Below, piece after piece: positions 62,937-64,000 of a stretch of DNA of 64,000 nt. The first letter of the stretch is position 1; each line of letters opens with the position of its first letter. Under the pieces are notes generated by a model that did not search any database, had not been told where the DNA came from, and saw only the letters and a program-made list of their open reading frames with translations. Made by a program: the position numbers and the translations under genes. This DNA is from Burkholderia oklahomensis C6786 (GTDB lineage Bacteria; Pseudomonadota; Gammaproteobacteria; Burkholderiales; Burkholderiaceae), in the NCBI RefSeq assembly GCF_000959365.1, contig NZ_CP009556.1:2418001-2482000 (forward strand), written 5' to 3'.

Positions 62937-63737
62937 ATGGACCGACTGTTCAGCGAAGTAGCGATGCATCAAGCGTTCGGACGCGCGCTCGATCACCTCG
63001 GCGAGCCGCGCTTCTGGCGCTTTCTGATTCTGTTTCTCAACGAGATGGTGCCGTTCGACAACGCGCTCGCGACCGCGCTCGGCCGCGACGGCGCGCCCGT
63101 CGTGCTCGACGAATACGACACGGGCGGCGCGAGCGGGCCGTCGCCCGTGCCGCTGTATCTCGACGGGCTCTATCTGCTCGATCCGTTCCTGCAGGCCGCG
63201 CACGACGGCCTCGCGGACGGCTGCTATCGCCTCGAGGAAGTCGCGCCCGACCTGTTCAGGCAGAGTGAGTATTTCCTCAGCTATTTCCGCGACGCGGTCG
63301 GCGACGACGAGTTGCAGATCATCGTGCGCACGCGGCCCGACGAGACGCTGTCGCTGTCGCTCGGCGCGCACACGCGCTTCGGCGCCGATGCGATCGGCCG
63401 GCTCGCCACGTGCGCGCCGTGGCTGTTCGCGGCGATCCGCCAGCAGCGCAAGCTGCAAGGCGACGCGGCGCGCGGCCGCGCCGACGACGATCTCGCCGCG
63501 CGCGTCGAGCGCGCGCTCGCGAGCTTCGGCGCGGAGCTGCTGACCGAGCGCGAGATGGCGATCGCGCGGCTCGTGCTGCGCGGCAACTCGTCGAAGGCGA
63601 TCGCCGAGCGGCTCGCGATCTCGCCCGAAACCGTCAAGGTGCATCGGCGGCACTTGTATTCGAAGCTCGGAATTTCATCGCAGCCGGAGTTGTTCTCGCT
63701 GTTCCTGCAGGCGCTCGGGCACGACGTCCCGCGTTGA
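62937..63737 (+). CDS. LuxR-type transcriptional regulator
   Basis: A protein of about 266 residues. The N-terminal 190 residues show no autoinducer-binding or receiver motif (FWRFLILFLNEMVPFDNALA near the start) and may bind a small ligand. The C-terminal LuxR helix-turn-helix is clear (LTEREMAIARLVLRGNSSKA, ISPETVKVHRRHLYSKLGIS). An ATG at 62865 would add 24 residues. It is divergent from the permease-peptidase pair and likely controls it. Confidence 0.84.
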   Translation: MDRLFSEVAMHQAFGRALDHLGEPRFWRFLILFLNEMVPFDNALATALGRDGAPVVLDEYDTGGASGPSPVPLYLDGLYLLDPFLQAAHDGLADGCYRLEEVAPDLFRQSEYFLSYFRDAVGDDELQIIVRTRPDETLSLSLGAHTRFGADAIGRLATCAPWLFAAIRQQRKLQGDAARGRADDDLAARVERALASFGAELLTEREMAIARLVLRGNSSKAIAERLAISPETVKVHRRHLYSKLGISSQPELFSLFLQALGHDVPR

Positions 63738-63874
63738 TGCGGCGGCGCGTGCGGGCCGCGCGCGCGACGATCGCCTTTCCTCCTGCCGAAAAACCGCCTA
63801 TGGTTTGAAAGGGCTCGAAGCGCATGCGGCGCCGCCCGCGCGTTCATCACGCCCGCCAGGACAAGGAGACAGCC

Positions 63875-64000
63875 ATGAGAACCGCTTATGTCGCGTACGC
63901 GCTCGTGCTCGGATTCGCGCCGGTCGCCGCGCTCGCCGATGCGCCCGCGATGCCGAGCGGCGGCATGCTGGTCGCCGCCAACGGCATGACGCTTTACACG
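63875..64000 (+). CDS. COG4315-type secreted repeat protein (5' part)
   Basis: Only 42 residues are visible. The signal peptide MRTAYVAYALVLGFAPVAAL is cut near ALADAP, then GGMLVAANGMTLYT, the beginning of the first repeat of the Lipoprotein_15/COG4315 family (usually continuing with an aromatic-x-x-Asp motif). AAGGAG precedes the ATG at 63875. The gene runs off the window edge. Its function is unknown in the family. Confidence 0.75.
   Translation, partial: MRTAYVAYALVLGFAPVAALADAPAMPSGGMLVAANGMTLYT

Overview
The window is GC-rich (high 60s %, strong G/C at third codon positions). It holds Gram-negative porins, DUF4148 secreted proteins, IclR/TetR/GntR/LysR/PucR regulators and many single-purpose catabolic operons. 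This fits an accessory-rich replicon (chromosome 2 type) of Burkholderia, most likely the B. pseudomallei/B. thailandensis group. Species is inferred from family resemblance only. No transposase, phage or CRISPR array was seen.  1-2.9 kb: 5' end of a LivK-type binding protein gene, a divergent hotdog thioesterase/TetR pair with an intergenic operator, and a stand-alone protein with an RGH-type endonuclease motif. 2.97-13.4 kb: a compact non-phosphorylating L-fucose (or L-galactose/D-arabinose) operon: mutarotase, sugar dehydrogenase, lactonase, two-part UxaA-type dehydratase, keto-deoxy-sugar-acid dehydrogenase, diketo hydrolase and an ABC importer, facing an IclR regulator.  13.6-26.0 kb: the most interesting region. 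Six copies of a 16-bp operator-like palindrome (best copy GTCTAAATATTTAGAC) lie before a Rieske oxygenase/DASS transporter/reductase operon, a LOG-like gene, an MFS-PyrK-PyrD(1B)-carbamoylase operon, a 107-aa protein gene, a porin gene and an XRE regulator gene. At least three copies overlap a promoter -10 element. Just downstream of the carbamoylase is a decayed dihydroorotase with an internal deletion and a frameshift. Together PyrD/PyrK, dihydroorotase and carbamoylase spell out reductive orotate breakdown (orotate to dihydroorotate to carbamoyl-aspartate to aspartate), here tied by shared operators to a ring oxygenase.  26.1-36.8 kb: tRNA-Leu(GAG), then a mixed stretch: haloacetate-dehalogenase-like and other alpha/beta hydrolases, MerR, DUF1801, cupin, a PolX-like helix-hairpin-helix protein, a carrier-FAAL-acyltransferase fusion and an orphan NarL-type response regulator, with several long gene-poor gaps. 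37.5-42.8 kb: Tat-type esterase, lipoprotein phosphoesterase, di-heme cytochrome c peroxidase and an H-type lectin. 43.5-47.6 kb: a GntR-SDR-BKACE-MFS cluster for an unidentified beta-hydroxy/beta-keto acid. 47.65-51.4 kb: codB-pucR-codA cytosine salvage. 51.9-64 kb: VOC protein, porin, DUF4148 protein, LysR/FUSC efflux pair, a small secreted protein, a histidine-acid phosphatase lipoprotein, a DmpA peptidase with APC permease and LuxR regulator, and the start of a COG4315-type secreted protein.
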